From positions 8,260 to 72,259 of the forward strand of contig JBJHBJ010000017.1 of assembly GCA_050485425.1 (NCBI GenBank): 64,000 nucleotides of DNA. Direction: 5' to 3'. The notes under the pieces are model-generated. The model did not search any database. It saw only the letters and a program-made list of their open reading frames with translations, and was not told the DNA's origin. Below, in pieces: positions 8,191 through 17,897 of the stretch. The DNA comes from LSCE01 sp050485425 (GTDB taxonomy: Bacteria; Pseudomonadota; Gammaproteobacteria; Nitrococcales; Aquisalimonadaceae). How positions within the stretch are numbered: position 1 is the first letter of the stretch; the number at the start of each line of letters is the position of its first letter. Made by a program: the position numbers and the translations under genes.

Positions 8191-8838
8191 ATGAAAAGAG
8201 CAATGAATCAGCGATTGGGGAGTCTGGCCGCAGCACTGTCGATCGGACTGCTGTTATCAGGGTGCACGGCTCTCGGCAGCGCCCCTTCACAAATGGATGC
8301 GCGCAACGCCGGGTCGCAGCAGGGTACATCCACGCGCGAACAGCAATTGCCTCCGTTGGAATACCGAATCGGCCCCGAAGATGTGCTGGAGATCTCGGTC
8401 TGGCAGGAGGAGGAGCTCAGACGGCAGGTGCTGGTGCGCCCCGACGGCGGGATCTCGTTTCCCCTGGCCGGAGACGTCCACGTTGCGGGAAAGACAGCCC
8501 AGCAGGTGCGTGAAGAACTGACGCGCCGCATCGACGCGTACATACCGGACGCAATGGTCAACGTCTCGGTGGTGACCGTCTCCGGCTACCAGATCTACGT
8601 GCTGGGCAAGGTCAACAACCCCGGGCAGTTCACGGTCGGCCGGTATGTCGACGTGGTGCAGGCGTTGACCCTGGCCGGCGGCCTGACGCCGTTCGCGGCT
8701 GAAAGCCGGATCAGCGTCATTCGGCGGACGGAGTCCGGTGAAGAGGTCTACCCGTTCGATTACCGGGATATCAAACGGGGACGCGGCCTGCACCAGAACC
8801 GCATCCTCCAGAGTGGGGATGTCGTCCTTGTGCCCTGA
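8191..8838 (+). CDS. Wza-type polysaccharide export lipoprotein
   Basis: It is an outer-membrane or periplasmic lipoprotein that forms or contributes to the polysaccharide export channel. The 215-residue precursor has a lipobox LLLSGC with the lipidated cysteine at residue 25. A Poly_export domain (YRIGPEDVLEISVW, then VRPDGGISFPLAG) and an SLBB-like segment (YQIYVLGKVNNPGQF, then ALTLAGGLTPFA) follow. It is shorter than E. coli Wza (about 380) and close to the short EPS-type proteins found with exosortase-linked loci, although no exosortase is in the window. The gene lies in the rightward export operon with the beta-barrel, Wzz and kinase genes. An alternative start is the ATG at 8206. Confidence 0.93.
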   Translation: MKRAMNQRLGSLAAALSIGLLLSGCTALGSAPSQMDARNAGSQQGTSTREQQLPPLEYRIGPEDVLEISVWQEEELRRQVLVRPDGGISFPLAGDVHVAGKTAQQVREELTRRIDAYIPDAMVNVSVVTVSGYQIYVLGKVNNPGQFTVGRYVDVVQALTLAGGLTPFAAESRISVIRRTESGEEVYPFDYRDIKRGRGLHQNRILQSGDVVLVP

Positions 8839-10135
8839 GCGCCCCCCCACGCCCTTGGCGCGCCGGCCGTCGACGACATGCACTGTACGCCTGCGGCCAA
8901 GCGTGTGCACAGGTCTGCTCGCAGCGACTGTCTCGGCCCTGGTTCTGGCCGGTGGCCTGGTGGCGAACAGGGCAGAGGCGGCGAACTGGTTGTTCATGCC
9001 TGAATTCGAGGCCGGCGTGGGTTTCGATGACAACATCGGTCTGCGCGAGTCCGGAGGCCGGGATACCTACCGGGGCACAACGAGCCTTGGCCTGGTCGCC
9101 GAGCAGTACGCCGAGGATCGACAACTGCGGCTGCGTGGGGTGGCGGGATATTCCGTTTACGACGGCGACAGGGAAGCGCCGGATGACGGTGATTTTCAGC
9201 GTCTCCAGGGACAGACCGTCTTCCGGGGCGACAGAACCACCTGGCGATTCAATGGCGAGGCGAGGCGGGACAAGAGCGTGGTCACTACCCTGCAGGTCAT
9301 CGATCTGACGGATCCGGACGATTCCATCGACCCGGGTTCCGAGATCGATCGCGTGGAGCGTGACGAAACCGTGACCCAGCGCCGCGTGTTTCTGACGCCG
9401 TCCGTGGATCATGAACTGACCAGTCGCCTGTCTGTCGGCGCTTCCTATGCCGGTCGTTATATCGGCTATGAGGGTTCCACGGTGCCGACGGACCGCGAAT
9501 CACTGAACCATGAAGTGGAACTTCGGGCCGGTTACGCGTTAACCGAGCGGTCGACTGTCGGCACGGCGGCGTACGCAGCGCGGTTCCGGCCCCGAAGCAG
9601 CAATCTCGACCTGGACACTTACGGCCTCTCGCTGACCTACGGCTACGCCTTCACCGAGCGTAGCGGCTTCGACATCTCTGGTGGCGTGCGCCGCACCGAG
9701 CCTGCGAGCAACGCCGATGAACTGGACCGCTCTACCGGCTTCATTGGTCAGTTGCGCATGTTTACCCGAGGTGATGACTGGCGAGGCGCCGTACGCATGG
9801 AACGCCGTCTGCTGCCCAGCGCACGGGGCGTATTGAAAGAGACCGATCAATTGATCGTCACCGGAACGCGCGAGTTCAGTCCCCGCTGGGAGGGTGCGTT
9901 GCGGATGCGGGCGTTTACCGCGCGTACGCCCGGACGACCGTCGTCCGCGGGCGATCCGCGTCATTACGGCAGTGTCTCCCCGGGCCTGACCTACCGCCTC
10001 ACGCCCGAGTGGTCCTTGACCGGCGAGTATGAGTTCCGGGCACTGAAACGTGTGGAAGGCGATGGCGAAGGCACAGCGAACGTGGTGTTTCTGAGCGTCC
10101 AGTACGCGCCTGCCCGCGCGGTCAGGGCATTCTGA
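8819..10135 (+). CDS. Outer-membrane beta-barrel protein of the exopolysaccharide locus
   Basis: The protein follows the export lipoprotein and precedes Wzz, the place often held by a BBP2/EpsL-type outer-membrane barrel. A hydrophobic signal sequence ends near ANRAEA, before NWLFMPEFEAGVGFDDNIGL. The rest is alternating polar/hydrophobic strands rich in Gly, Arg and Tyr, such as GASYAGRYIGYEG, ATYGLSLTYGYAF-like segments and GLTYRLTPEWSLTGEYEF, ending in a C-terminal aromatic (RAVRAF), as in barrel proteins. The start is uncertain. The ATG at 8819 overlaps the preceding gene by 20 bp. The GTG at 8903 would place the signal sequence directly at the N-terminus. It is probably the outer-membrane pore or a scaffold for export. 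Confidence 0.82.
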   Translation: MSSLCPERPPTPLARRPSTTCTVRLRPSVCTGLLAATVSALVLAGGLVANRAEAANWLFMPEFEAGVGFDDNIGLRESGGRDTYRGTTSLGLVAEQYAEDRQLRLRGVAGYSVYDGDREAPDDGDFQRLQGQTVFRGDRTTWRFNGEARRDKSVVTTLQVIDLTDPDDSIDPGSEIDRVERDETVTQRRVFLTPSVDHELTSRLSVGASYAGRYIGYEGSTVPTDRESLNHEVELRAGYALTERSTVGTAAYAARFRPRSSNLDLDTYGLSLTYGYAFTERSGFDISGGVRRTEPASNADELDRSTGFIGQLRMFTRGDDWRGAVRMERRLLPSARGVLKETDQLIVTGTREFSPRWEGALRMRAFTARTPGRPSSAGDPRHYGSVSPGLTYRLTPEWSLTGEYEFRALKRVEGDGEGTANVVFLSVQYAPARAVRAF

Positions 10136-10165
10136 GATGCGGGGCAATGGGATGGGAGGATCACA

Positions 10166-11881
10166 ATGAACACGACACCCTCATTATCCGATTACCTCGG
10201 CATGTTCCGGCACAGGAAGTGGCTGGTCGCCATTCCCTTCATCCTTCTGTTCGGCGCCAGCGTGGCCATTGCCACGCTGCTGCCTCCGGAATACGAGTCC
10301 ACGGCAACAATTCGCATAGACCGGCACCAGGTACCTGCAAACCTGATACAGGGAGCCGTGGTCGAGGGCTACGTCAACGAGCAACTGAGCAACCTGGCGC
10401 AAGGGGTCATGTCGACATCCAGCCTCTGGGCGCTGGTCGAGGAACACGATCTGTTCCCGGAGAGCCGCAACGAGAACGCCCGGGGCATACTGGCGGCGGA
10501 TATACGCCGCAAGACCCGAAGAGAGATCCTCTATGTCGATGTGGGCGAAGAGGAGCAGCGTCGCAATGCCAGCGTCGCGGTCGCATTCACCGTCACGTTC
10601 GCCTCCTCCGATCCGGCCACTGCGCAGATCATGGCAAACGCGCTGGCCGAGCGTTACATCGAGGAGAGTGACCGGGTCAGGGCAGAACGCTCCAGCCGGG
10701 TCACCCGGTTCCTGCGCAGCCAGGCGGATGAACTGGAGAAGCGCATCGCCAGTCATGAGGAGGCCCTGGCCCGTTTCAAGCAGGCCAATGCGTCCAGCCT
10801 TCCCGAATTCGTCCAGTTCAACATGGCACGACTGGAGAACATCCAGGACCAACTCGACAGAATCAGCGAGAACATCAATTCCCTGAACCAGCTCCGGATC
10901 TCCCTCGAGGCGCAGCTTGCGCAACTGGAGCCCCGTGTGAACGTCCTTGCCGGCGATCGCAGGGAGCTTTCGCCCTCCAATCAGGTGGAACGTCTTCGGC
11001 TGGAGTATCTCTCCATGGCGGGCGCTTATGCGCCTCGCCATCCCAGCTTCGCCCGTCTTCGCAATGAACTGCAGGCCCTTATCGGTCAGGGGCAGGGAGC
11101 GGAGGAAGTGTTGCGCCTGATTCAGCTGGCGGAGGCGGACCGCAGCCGGCTGTTCGAGCTGCGACAGCAAGGCCAGACCAGCGGTCAGGAAGTGGCAAGC
11201 CTGGAGCGTTCAGTCGGGATGTATCGCGAGAGGCTGCGCACGCTGAATCAGCCGTCGGACGGGGAGTCCCTGCAGGCGGACAATCCGGCCTATCTTGCTG
11301 TGAGTTCGCGGCTGAAAGGTGTCGAATCCGAGATCCAGACCGAGATCGCCCGCAGGAACGCCCTGCAGCAGCGCGTGACCGATTTCGACACGCGCGTGGT
11401 GGCCACGGCGGAGGTGGAGCGGGAGTTTCGCGTACTGAACCGTAACCTGGAGCATGCCCTGCGGGAATACAACGAAGTACGGGAAAAGCTGCTGCGGGCA
11501 GAAGCGGCCGAGCGCATCGAGAGCGACCAGATCGGCGACCGGTTCACGCTGGTGAGCATGGGGGGGATGCCGGATGAACCCGCCCGCCCCATGCGTCTCG
11601 GCATTGCCACGCTCGGCTTCATCCTGGCTGCGGGCACCAGTACCGGGCTTGCCGCAGTGGCGGAATACTTCGACCGGACGCTGCGCGGCGTTCGCGGTGT
11701 GATGGCTGTCTGGGGGGCACCCCCACTGGCGGCCATTCCGGTGATCAGAACGACCCGGGAACGCCGGGTTCGTCTGATCAGGGCGATTGTCGGCTGGGCG
11801 GTTTCGGTCACCCTGCTGCTGGCCTTTGTGTGGTTGCTGTTCGGGGAAGAGATTCTGTTACGGGTGGGAACCAATTCATGA
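10166..11881 (+). CDS. Wzz/GumC-type chain-length determinant (polysaccharide co-polymerase)
   Basis: It controls polymer length and partners the separate tyrosine kinase gene that follows. In 571 residues there is an N-terminal membrane helix near 18-38 (KWLVAIPFILLFGASVAIATL) with the usual PPEYESTATI after it. A long periplasmic coiled-coil region rich in Glu, Arg and Leu, for example LEKRIASHEEALARF, occupies much of the middle. Two C-terminal membrane helices follow, near 478-498 and 538-558. No Walker motif is present, so the ATPase is split off. GGGAGGATCACA precedes the ATG at 10166 and supports the start. The stop overlaps the kinase start as ATGA, pointing to coupled translation of the two-part complex. 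Confidence 0.93.
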   Translation: MNTTPSLSDYLGMFRHRKWLVAIPFILLFGASVAIATLLPPEYESTATIRIDRHQVPANLIQGAVVEGYVNEQLSNLAQGVMSTSSLWALVEEHDLFPESRNENARGILAADIRRKTRREILYVDVGEEEQRRNASVAVAFTVTFASSDPATAQIMANALAERYIEESDRVRAERSSRVTRFLRSQADELEKRIASHEEALARFKQANASSLPEFVQFNMARLENIQDQLDRISENINSLNQLRISLEAQLAQLEPRVNVLAGDRRELSPSNQVERLRLEYLSMAGAYAPRHPSFARLRNELQALIGQGQGAEEVLRLIQLAEADRSRLFELRQQGQTSGQEVASLERSVGMYRERLRTLNQPSDGESLQADNPAYLAVSSRLKGVESEIQTEIARRNALQQRVTDFDTRVVATAEVEREFRVLNRNLEHALREYNEVREKLLRAEAAERIESDQIGDRFTLVSMGGMPDEPARPMRLGIATLGFILAAGTSTGLAAVAEYFDRTLRGVRGVMAVWGAPPLAAIPVIRTTRERRVRLIRAIVGWAVSVTLLLAFVWLLFGEEILLRVGTNS

Positions 11882-12669
11882 GCGACACGATCTCGAGAGC
11901 GCTGGACCTCGCGATGAAGGCGAGCGAGGCGGGCAGGCGGCCGAAAGATTCGCCGGTGGAGACAATCTACCCGCAGGCGAGGGCGGTGCCATGGTCTCCG
12001 AGGACGATGGACGAGCACCGGCTGATCTCCGCGTCGTCGCCGCAGCAGATCATCGACTGCTACTCCCTGCTGCGTACCCGAGTTCTGCATCGTGTCCGCC
12101 AGAACCATCTGCAGACGCTGGGCATTACCAGCCCCGCGCCAAAGGACGGCAAGAGCCTGACGTCCAGCAATCTGGCGATCAGCATAGCGATGGGCGAGAA
12201 CCGCCCGGTAGTGCTGGTGGACGCGGACGTGCGACGGCCCAGCGTGGCCGGGCTGTTCGGTATAGCCAGCGAGTTCGGGCTCGGCGACTACTTCGCCGGC
12301 GACGCCGAGCTTGACGACCTGCTCCTGAAACTGCCGCTGAAGGGGCTCTACCTGATCCCCGGGCGGGCACAGACTCGTCTGCGGCCGGAAGCGCTCTCCT
12401 CGGAGAAAGTCCAGGAGTTCATCCAGCGACTGAAACGGCTGTTTCCGACCGGGCTGCTGGTCATGGACATGCCGCCCGCGCTGGTTGGAGGGGACGTCGC
12501 TTCATTTGCCCCCAATCTGGATGCGGTGATTCTTGTCGTGGCCAACCGGCGAACGCTGGAGAGTGAAATCCAGCAGACCATGACCGTGATGGAAGACGTC
12601 AACCTCATCGGCACGGTGCTCAACTACGCCGACGAGACCATGAGCCGGAACGAGTATTACCACCGTTGA
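11878..12669 (+). CDS. Bacterial tyrosine autokinase (CpsD/CapB/EpsG type)
   Basis: This cytoplasmic BY-kinase binds the C-terminal tail of the co-polymerase and cycles phosphorylation to control polymerisation. The 263 residues contain the Walker A motif SPAPKDGKSL (85-94), the Walker A' motif VVLVDADVRRPS (111-122) and the Walker B motif LLVMDMPP (193-200). The usual C-terminal tyrosine cluster is reduced to one YY pair at 260-261 in NEYYHR, so fewer autophosphorylation sites exist than in Wzc. It overlaps Wzz by 4 bp. Its identity as a MinD-like partition ATPase is unlikely given the A' motif and the context. Confidence 0.93.
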   Translation: MSDTISRALDLAMKASEAGRRPKDSPVETIYPQARAVPWSPRTMDEHRLISASSPQQIIDCYSLLRTRVLHRVRQNHLQTLGITSPAPKDGKSLTSSNLAISIAMGENRPVVLVDADVRRPSVAGLFGIASEFGLGDYFAGDAELDDLLLKLPLKGLYLIPGRAQTRLRPEALSSEKVQEFIQRLKRLFPTGLLVMDMPPALVGGDVASFAPNLDAVILVVANRRTLESEIQQTMTVMEDVNLIGTVLNYADETMSRNEYYHR

Positions 12670-12725
12670 CGAGGTAATGCATGACATCCTCGTTCGTCGG
12701 TCACTAGCATCGGAATGCAGCGGGC

Positions 12726-14045
12726 ATGATCAAGGCGGGCCTACTGATTGTCTTCTTCCTAACGCTCGCGCTGGACGAGATGCTGAATGTCGGCCTGGTG
12801 ATCACAGCCGGGCTCAGCGCCAAGAATGCTTTTCTCTATGTACTGCTCATCGTCATTCTCTGCAGCAAGGTGATCGAAGGCAGGCAAACGGGGATTCAGT
12901 TTCCTGCCATCCATCTGCTGTTCATTCTGCTAATCGGCAATGCCCTGCTGTCCATCTTTGTCATGCACTTCGTTACCGGGGAAACTGCAGGCTATACCCT
13001 GCTCCGGCATGTTGCCACGCTGAAGAGCGATCTGGTCGACATGTATCTGCTGTTCCTGGTTTTTTTCTATGGCCTGGAGACACGGCAAGGTGCCTTGGCG
13101 TTCTCGAAGATCTTCCTCGTTCTGATCAGCCTGATGACGATGCTCACGCTAATGGACGTCCTTGGCATGCCGAGCCTGGGTTTGACTTCCTTTCGCGGAG
13201 CACGCCTCGAGGGTCCACTCGGCGCCGCGAATGCGTACGGAATCTTTCTGTCGTTTTTCATCCCGGTACTGGCGGCGGCCACGTTCGGTATGCGCAACCT
13301 GTTACTCAAGTGCATCTACTTCCTGGGGGCGACTATCTCGTTCGCTTTCCTGATTCATACCGGTTCTCGCGGTGGGTTGGTAGGCGTGGTCGGCGGATTG
13401 ATCCTGGCCGGATGGTGGCTTCGTGGAGGGTACGATGTTCGAAGGGTAATCATGACCGTGGCTGCATTGCTGGCTGTAGCCGTCGCCGTTCTGGTCACGG
13501 CACTCGTGGTCAGCGAGGACGTCAGCATCGTGGTCGAACAGCGACTCGAGCGTTCGACCGAAGGCTCGATAGACGATGCCAGTTCAGGCCGTTTGGGGAT
13601 CTGGGGTAGCGCATTGGCGTACCAGATGGAGCGACCCTGGACGTTGCTGGTGGGCGCCGGCTGGTGGACGTTCTGGAATCGGGTAGGGATGGGGCCGCAC
13701 AGCGCCTACATGAATTATTTCTTCTCGCTTGGGCTGATCGGCCTCGGGCTTTTCCTCGCCTTGCTTTACCAGATCATCAGCGAGGGGCGCAGGGGATTTC
13801 TCTCTGGCGACGCCCTCCGCGAGGAACGCCTAATGCTGGCAGCCCTGGTGCTGGGGTGGTCGGCGCTGATCGTTGCCATGATCACCGGCTCCATCTTCAA
13901 GCCATGGATGTTCGTTTGGCCCTTCACTGCTTGCTGTCTGCGCATCGCCTATGAGCTGCTGCAAGAGGAGGCCGGCAAGGCGCCCGTTCGCTACAAGACA
14001 TCTTCCATTCCCCGTCAGGCAGGACTAGGAGGGGCTGGGGCGTGA
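12726..14045 (+). CDS. Wzy/O-antigen-ligase-like polysaccharide polymerase
   Basis: The 439-residue protein is almost wholly hydrophobic, with about 10-12 membrane helices. It has the large periplasmic loop of the O-antigen ligase/Wzy family, containing SSGRLGIWGSALAYQMERP and then GAGWWTFWNR followed by GPHSAYMNYFFSLGLIGL. That RxxxW...H/G-x-H-S/N layout is typical of Wzy_C proteins. It probably polymerises repeat units in the periplasm. It lies 56 bp after the kinase gene in the same direction. Its stop overlaps the next start (GTGA). Ligase activity cannot be separated from polymerase activity by sequence alone. Confidence 0.85.
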   Translation: MIKAGLLIVFFLTLALDEMLNVGLVITAGLSAKNAFLYVLLIVILCSKVIEGRQTGIQFPAIHLLFILLIGNALLSIFVMHFVTGETAGYTLLRHVATLKSDLVDMYLLFLVFFYGLETRQGALAFSKIFLVLISLMTMLTLMDVLGMPSLGLTSFRGARLEGPLGAANAYGIFLSFFIPVLAAATFGMRNLLLKCIYFLGATISFAFLIHTGSRGGLVGVVGGLILAGWWLRGGYDVRRVIMTVAALLAVAVAVLVTALVVSEDVSIVVEQRLERSTEGSIDDASSGRLGIWGSALAYQMERPWTLLVGAGWWTFWNRVGMGPHSAYMNYFFSLGLIGLGLFLALLYQIISEGRRGFLSGDALREERLMLAALVLGWSALIVAMITGSIFKPWMFVWPFTACCLRIAYELLQEEAGKAPVRYKTSSIPRQAGLGGAGA

Positions 14046-15988
14046 GGGCGGAACTGTTTCGAACCGACAGTTGGGCAGAGCAATTCCCTTGCCTTGCTGC
14101 TGATACTCCGAGGTTCTGGCACCTGCTGCTGTTGCTCGGCATCACCGGCCTCGGGCTAGGTCTTCGATTACACGGGCTGGATGCTGTGGGTCTTTATTCG
14201 GATGAGAAATACACCTTCCCTGCGGCCCGGGGGGTTCTGGAGACGGGATTTCCCATCTTGCCGAGCGGGATGTTGTACCCCCGTGCGCTCTTGCAGACCT
14301 ACCTGATGGCCGGCAGTGTCTGGTTCTTCGGAGAAAGCGAGTGGGCTTTCCGCTTCCCTTCCGTTGTGGTCGGTACGGCCTGCATTCCGCTGGCCTACCT
14401 GCTTGGCCGAGAACACCTGAGGCCGTCCCTGAACCTCTGCTTCGCGGTAAGCGTGGCCGTTTTGCCGAGCTTCATCGAGATCTCCCAGATCGCACGCATG
14501 TATGGCTTCCTGGTCTTTTTCGTTCTGCTGTTTCTGCTGGCTGTGTTCCGGTGGCAGCGCACGTCTGGTTGGTTCGCTACGTTCGGATTGATCCTTGTGA
14601 TGATCCTGGCCTTACAGATCCAGCCGCTGGCTATCCTGATGATGCCGCTATTGTTCATACCGCTGCTGCTTGCGCCATCCATTCGCCGTCTGAGCCAGAC
14701 GGTGTTCGTGGTGACCACGAGTTGCGTCTCCTACGTGTTACTGCGTCGATGGGCAGGAGAGCAATATGGAAATACCTACCTGATCGGTGACCAGAATACC
14801 GCGCAGCACCCTGATCCGTTTGCGTTGGCCGGTTTTCTTGACATACCTGCGGGGGTGCTTGCCGGACTCCTGTTAATAACCCTTCCAGTCATCGGACTGA
14901 TCTACCAGGGAGTACATAAATCGAATGCGATGACCTGGTCCTCTCAGCAGGGATTCCAGTTGCTGGGAGCAGCCGGGTTGGCGGTTTCCTTACTGGGAGC
15001 AGTTCTCACTTCGTATCCCTTGGCCTTGATAGTTCTGGGAATTTCTACGGTATTGCATATCAGGGCCGGGGGGGGGTGGAGAACGCCGTTGCTGGTCGCC
15101 GTAACCATGACGTTCATCTTCCTGGTCCAGGCAGGTTGGCTGTTCATTTCATCCAGCGTGCTGACCGTACGCGATATCGTGTTGTTCTTCGCCGCCTACC
15201 CATCTCCGGTCCCGGCATTCCGGTTTCTGGAATATTTTCCCTTGGCGGTGCTAGCCCTGGTTGTGCCCGGCTTCCTGGACGCTATTCGTTTTGCCCGCGG
15301 AGAGCCTTTACCTGTCTATTTTCTTGTATTGCTGTTCGGCGTGGCTGCCCCATTGATCCTTCTTGGCATGGTCGTCTGGAACGTCGCTCCACGCTTTCTG
15401 CTTGGCGTGGTTCCGGTATTCCTGTTCTCGTTGTTCCTCTGCCTGGAATCGAACATGCACAGAATCATCGACCGGGTCGGGAGACGAGCCATGGCCGAAT
15501 GGTCTGCCGGGCTGCTTGCCGTTGTGCTGCTTGTGCCGCCAATGGCGTTGAATCAGGCACTGTCCCGTTCCTATGCCACGTACCCGGACCACCAGGGTGC
15601 AGCGGCATTCATGAACTCCCTGGAGATGGCGCCAAACGATGTCGTAGTCGCGCTGGATGCCTCGATACAGTCCTACTATCTGGACAGGGTCGACTACTGG
15701 CTGCGCCACGTGCAGAGCGCCGGCTATTTTTCCCGATCGACGGAACGCGGGCTCGTCGAAATCTATACCGGCATTCCAGTGATCGCGGATGCGCGGCACT
15801 TCGAGATGCTGTTGCAGGATCCAGCGCGCGGCAAAGTCTTCGTGATTGGCAGCGGAGAGTTCGAAAGCGAGCACGCATACGCCTACCGACTTGGAGACGA
15901 CATTCTCGGCCTCTTCGACCGATACGGCGCAGAGATCATCTTCACTGGCCGGGACGGCAGGACATTCATATGGCAGTTCGGGGACTGA
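14042..15988 (+). CDS. Membrane glycosyltransferase, ArnT/PMT (GT39) type
   Basis: The 648-residue protein has about 11 hydrophobic helices and the first-loop acidic motif YSDEKY (Asp54-Glu55) characteristic of lipid-linked-sugar-dependent transferases of the ArnT/PMT/GT39 type. After the helices comes a soluble periplasmic C-terminal part of about 150 residues (from GAAAFMNSLE). Such enzymes move a sugar from a polyprenyl-phosphate donor to a glycan or lipid on the outer side of the inner membrane. Two DPM1-like GT2 genes further along (40272, 41249) could supply such a donor, which is inference. It starts at a GTG overlapping the Wzy-like stop. Confidence 0.82.
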   Translation: MRAELFRTDSWAEQFPCLAADTPRFWHLLLLLGITGLGLGLRLHGLDAVGLYSDEKYTFPAARGVLETGFPILPSGMLYPRALLQTYLMAGSVWFFGESEWAFRFPSVVVGTACIPLAYLLGREHLRPSLNLCFAVSVAVLPSFIEISQIARMYGFLVFFVLLFLLAVFRWQRTSGWFATFGLILVMILALQIQPLAILMMPLLFIPLLLAPSIRRLSQTVFVVTTSCVSYVLLRRWAGEQYGNTYLIGDQNTAQHPDPFALAGFLDIPAGVLAGLLLITLPVIGLIYQGVHKSNAMTWSSQQGFQLLGAAGLAVSLLGAVLTSYPLALIVLGISTVLHIRAGGGWRTPLLVAVTMTFIFLVQAGWLFISSSVLTVRDIVLFFAAYPSPVPAFRFLEYFPLAVLALVVPGFLDAIRFARGEPLPVYFLVLLFGVAAPLILLGMVVWNVAPRFLLGVVPVFLFSLFLCLESNMHRIIDRVGRRAMAEWSAGLLAVVLLVPPMALNQALSRSYATYPDHQGAAAFMNSLEMAPNDVVVALDASIQSYYLDRVDYWLRHVQSAGYFSRSTERGLVEIYTGIPVIADARHFEMLLQDPARGKVFVIGSGEFESEHAYAYRLGDDILGLFDRYGAEIIFTGRDGRTFIWQFGD

Positions 15989-16040
15989 CACCAGATGCTC
16001 TCCCTGCCACCCGCGCGTTTGTCCACACGGTGAAACCGTC

Positions 16041-17888
16041 ATGCTGCTAGACGCAATCTCGAAGACTGTCACCATTCTTACGCCAAGGGAGCGTAGGCGC
16101 GGCCTGCTTGTATTGATAATGATGGCTGTGCTTGCCGTGGTGGAGGTGGCCGGAATCATGTCCGTCATGCCGTTTCTCGCCGTGCTGGGCAATCCGGAGA
16201 TAGTGGAGAGCAACCAAATCCTGCGCAGCCTCCATGAGGGATTGGGTTTTGCCAGCACACAGACGTTCCTGATGGCGCTTGGCGGAGTAGCCATGGGCAT
16301 GATGATTGCTGCCGCGCTATTCCGCACGCTCACGCAGCATGCCATGTTCCGATTCGCCAACATGCGCCGTCATTCCGTGAGCAGGAGGCTGCTCGCCGAG
16401 CACCTGCGGCAGCCTTACGAATTCTTTCTCAATAGAAACACGGCTGACCTTTCGAAAACCATGCTCTCGGAAGTTGACCAGCTTACCAACAATGTGGTGA
16501 GGCCTTTGATTGAAATGGCCGCCTATGCCTTTGCCGCAGTGGCCGTTATCGTCCTGCTGCTGGTTGTCGACCCCTGGCTGGCGGTTGTGGTCGGTGGAGC
16601 TCTCGGCGGCTTCTACGCGCTGTTCTACCTGACGGTGCGTGGTTTGCTGGAGCATATGGGTGCGGATCGCGTCGTCGCCAATCGGGAACGCTTCAAGGCC
16701 GCTGCAGAAGCGCTTGGGGGCATCAAGGAATTGAAAGTGCTTGGGCGTGAGCATGCTTTCTTCAAGGCATTCGATCCTGCCTCGGCGCGGTTCGCCCGGC
16801 ACCACGCCACCAGCCAGAGCCTCAGCCTGATTCCGAAACACCTGATTGAAGCCTTGGGAATTGTTGCAGTCATCCTGGTCGCCTTGTTTCTCCTTCGGAA
16901 GGGTGCGGATCTCGGCCAGGCACTCCCTTTGATCGGTCTGTACGTGCTTGCCGGATACCGCCTGCTGCCGGCGTTGCAGCATGTCTATGGAGGCATGGCC
17001 AAGCTACGGTTCGGAATGTCTGCCCTGGATGATGTCTTGAGCGAACTTGGGAGTGCCCCGGCACCGAGCATGAGACCGGCGGTTCCTCTGAAACCGCTCA
17101 CGCTTCACCAGAAACTGGAGCTATGGCGGGTAAGCTACACCTACCCACAATGCGAGCAACCGGCACTCAGCGACATCACGTTCTCCATCGACGCGCACAG
17201 CAGTCTCGGCATCATTGGGCCAACGGGGTCAGGCAAAAGCACTTTGGTGGATCTCCTTCTGGGCTTGTTGCTGCCTCAACAGGGGGAGATCCGTGTGGAT
17301 GGCGCCGCACTGAACACGGGGCTTGTTCGTCGCTGGCAACAGAGTATCGGTTACGTCCCGCAACAGATCTTTCTGATCGACGACACAATAACCCAGAACA
17401 TCGCCTTGGGTGTGCCGTTGCATGAAGTGGATATTGCTGCGGTGGAACGCGCCGCCAAGGCCGCACAGATCCACGAATTTATCGTCAATGAACTGCCAGC
17501 CGGCTATCGAACCGTGGTAGGCGAGAGGGGCGTCAGGCTCTCCGGCGGCCAGCGCCAAAGATTGGGTATTGCCCGCGCGTTGTATCACGAGCCGGACGTG
17601 TTGCTGCTTGACGAAGCAACGAGCGCGCTGGACCACGTCACTGAAGCAGAGGTGATGCGTACGATCAGAGCCCTGCAGAGCCGGAAGACCGTCATCATGA
17701 TCGCGCATCGCCTGGAGACCGTTCGTCATTGCGACAAACTCCTCAGATTGGAACATGGTCGAGTAGCCGCGTTCGGTGATCGCGCCACCGTTTTGCCGAC
17801 GAACGAAAATGGAGACCGTGTTCCCAAGGCCACTCACGATAATCTTGCCCAACAGGGCGCGCGCAACGCTGGCAGAGGCAATGCATAG
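16041..17888 (+). CDS. ABC transporter, fused membrane and ATPase domains (PglK/MsbA-like flippase)
   Basis: The 615 residues hold six membrane helices (about 20-320) followed by one nucleotide-binding domain. The latter has a Walker A motif in GPTGSGKSTLVDLL, a Q-loop in VPQQIFLIDDTI, the signature LSGGQRQRLGIARAL, the Walker B motif VLLLDEATSALD and the H-loop IAHRLETV. A half-size exporter in a glycan locus with PglK-like sequence is most likely a flippase for lipid-linked oligosaccharide. Export of another lipid or peptide is possible. The ATG at 16041 starts at the first conserved residues. It lies 52 bp after the GT39-like gene and 9 bp before a sulfotransferase. Confidence 0.9.
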   Translation: MLLDAISKTVTILTPRERRRGLLVLIMMAVLAVVEVAGIMSVMPFLAVLGNPEIVESNQILRSLHEGLGFASTQTFLMALGGVAMGMMIAAALFRTLTQHAMFRFANMRRHSVSRRLLAEHLRQPYEFFLNRNTADLSKTMLSEVDQLTNNVVRPLIEMAAYAFAAVAVIVLLLVVDPWLAVVVGGALGGFYALFYLTVRGLLEHMGADRVVANRERFKAAAEALGGIKELKVLGREHAFFKAFDPASARFARHHATSQSLSLIPKHLIEALGIVAVILVALFLLRKGADLGQALPLIGLYVLAGYRLLPALQHVYGGMAKLRFGMSALDDVLSELGSAPAPSMRPAVPLKPLTLHQKLELWRVSYTYPQCEQPALSDITFSIDAHSSLGIIGPTGSGKSTLVDLLLGLLLPQQGEIRVDGAALNTGLVRRWQQSIGYVPQQIFLIDDTITQNIALGVPLHEVDIAAVERAAKAAQIHEFIVNELPAGYRTVVGERGVRLSGGQRQRLGIARALYHEPDVLLLDEATSALDHVTEAEVMRTIRALQSRKTVIMIAHRLETVRHCDKLLRLEHGRVAAFGDRATVLPTNENGDRVPKATHDNLAQQGARNAGRGNA

Positions 17889-17897
17889 GGCAGAGCC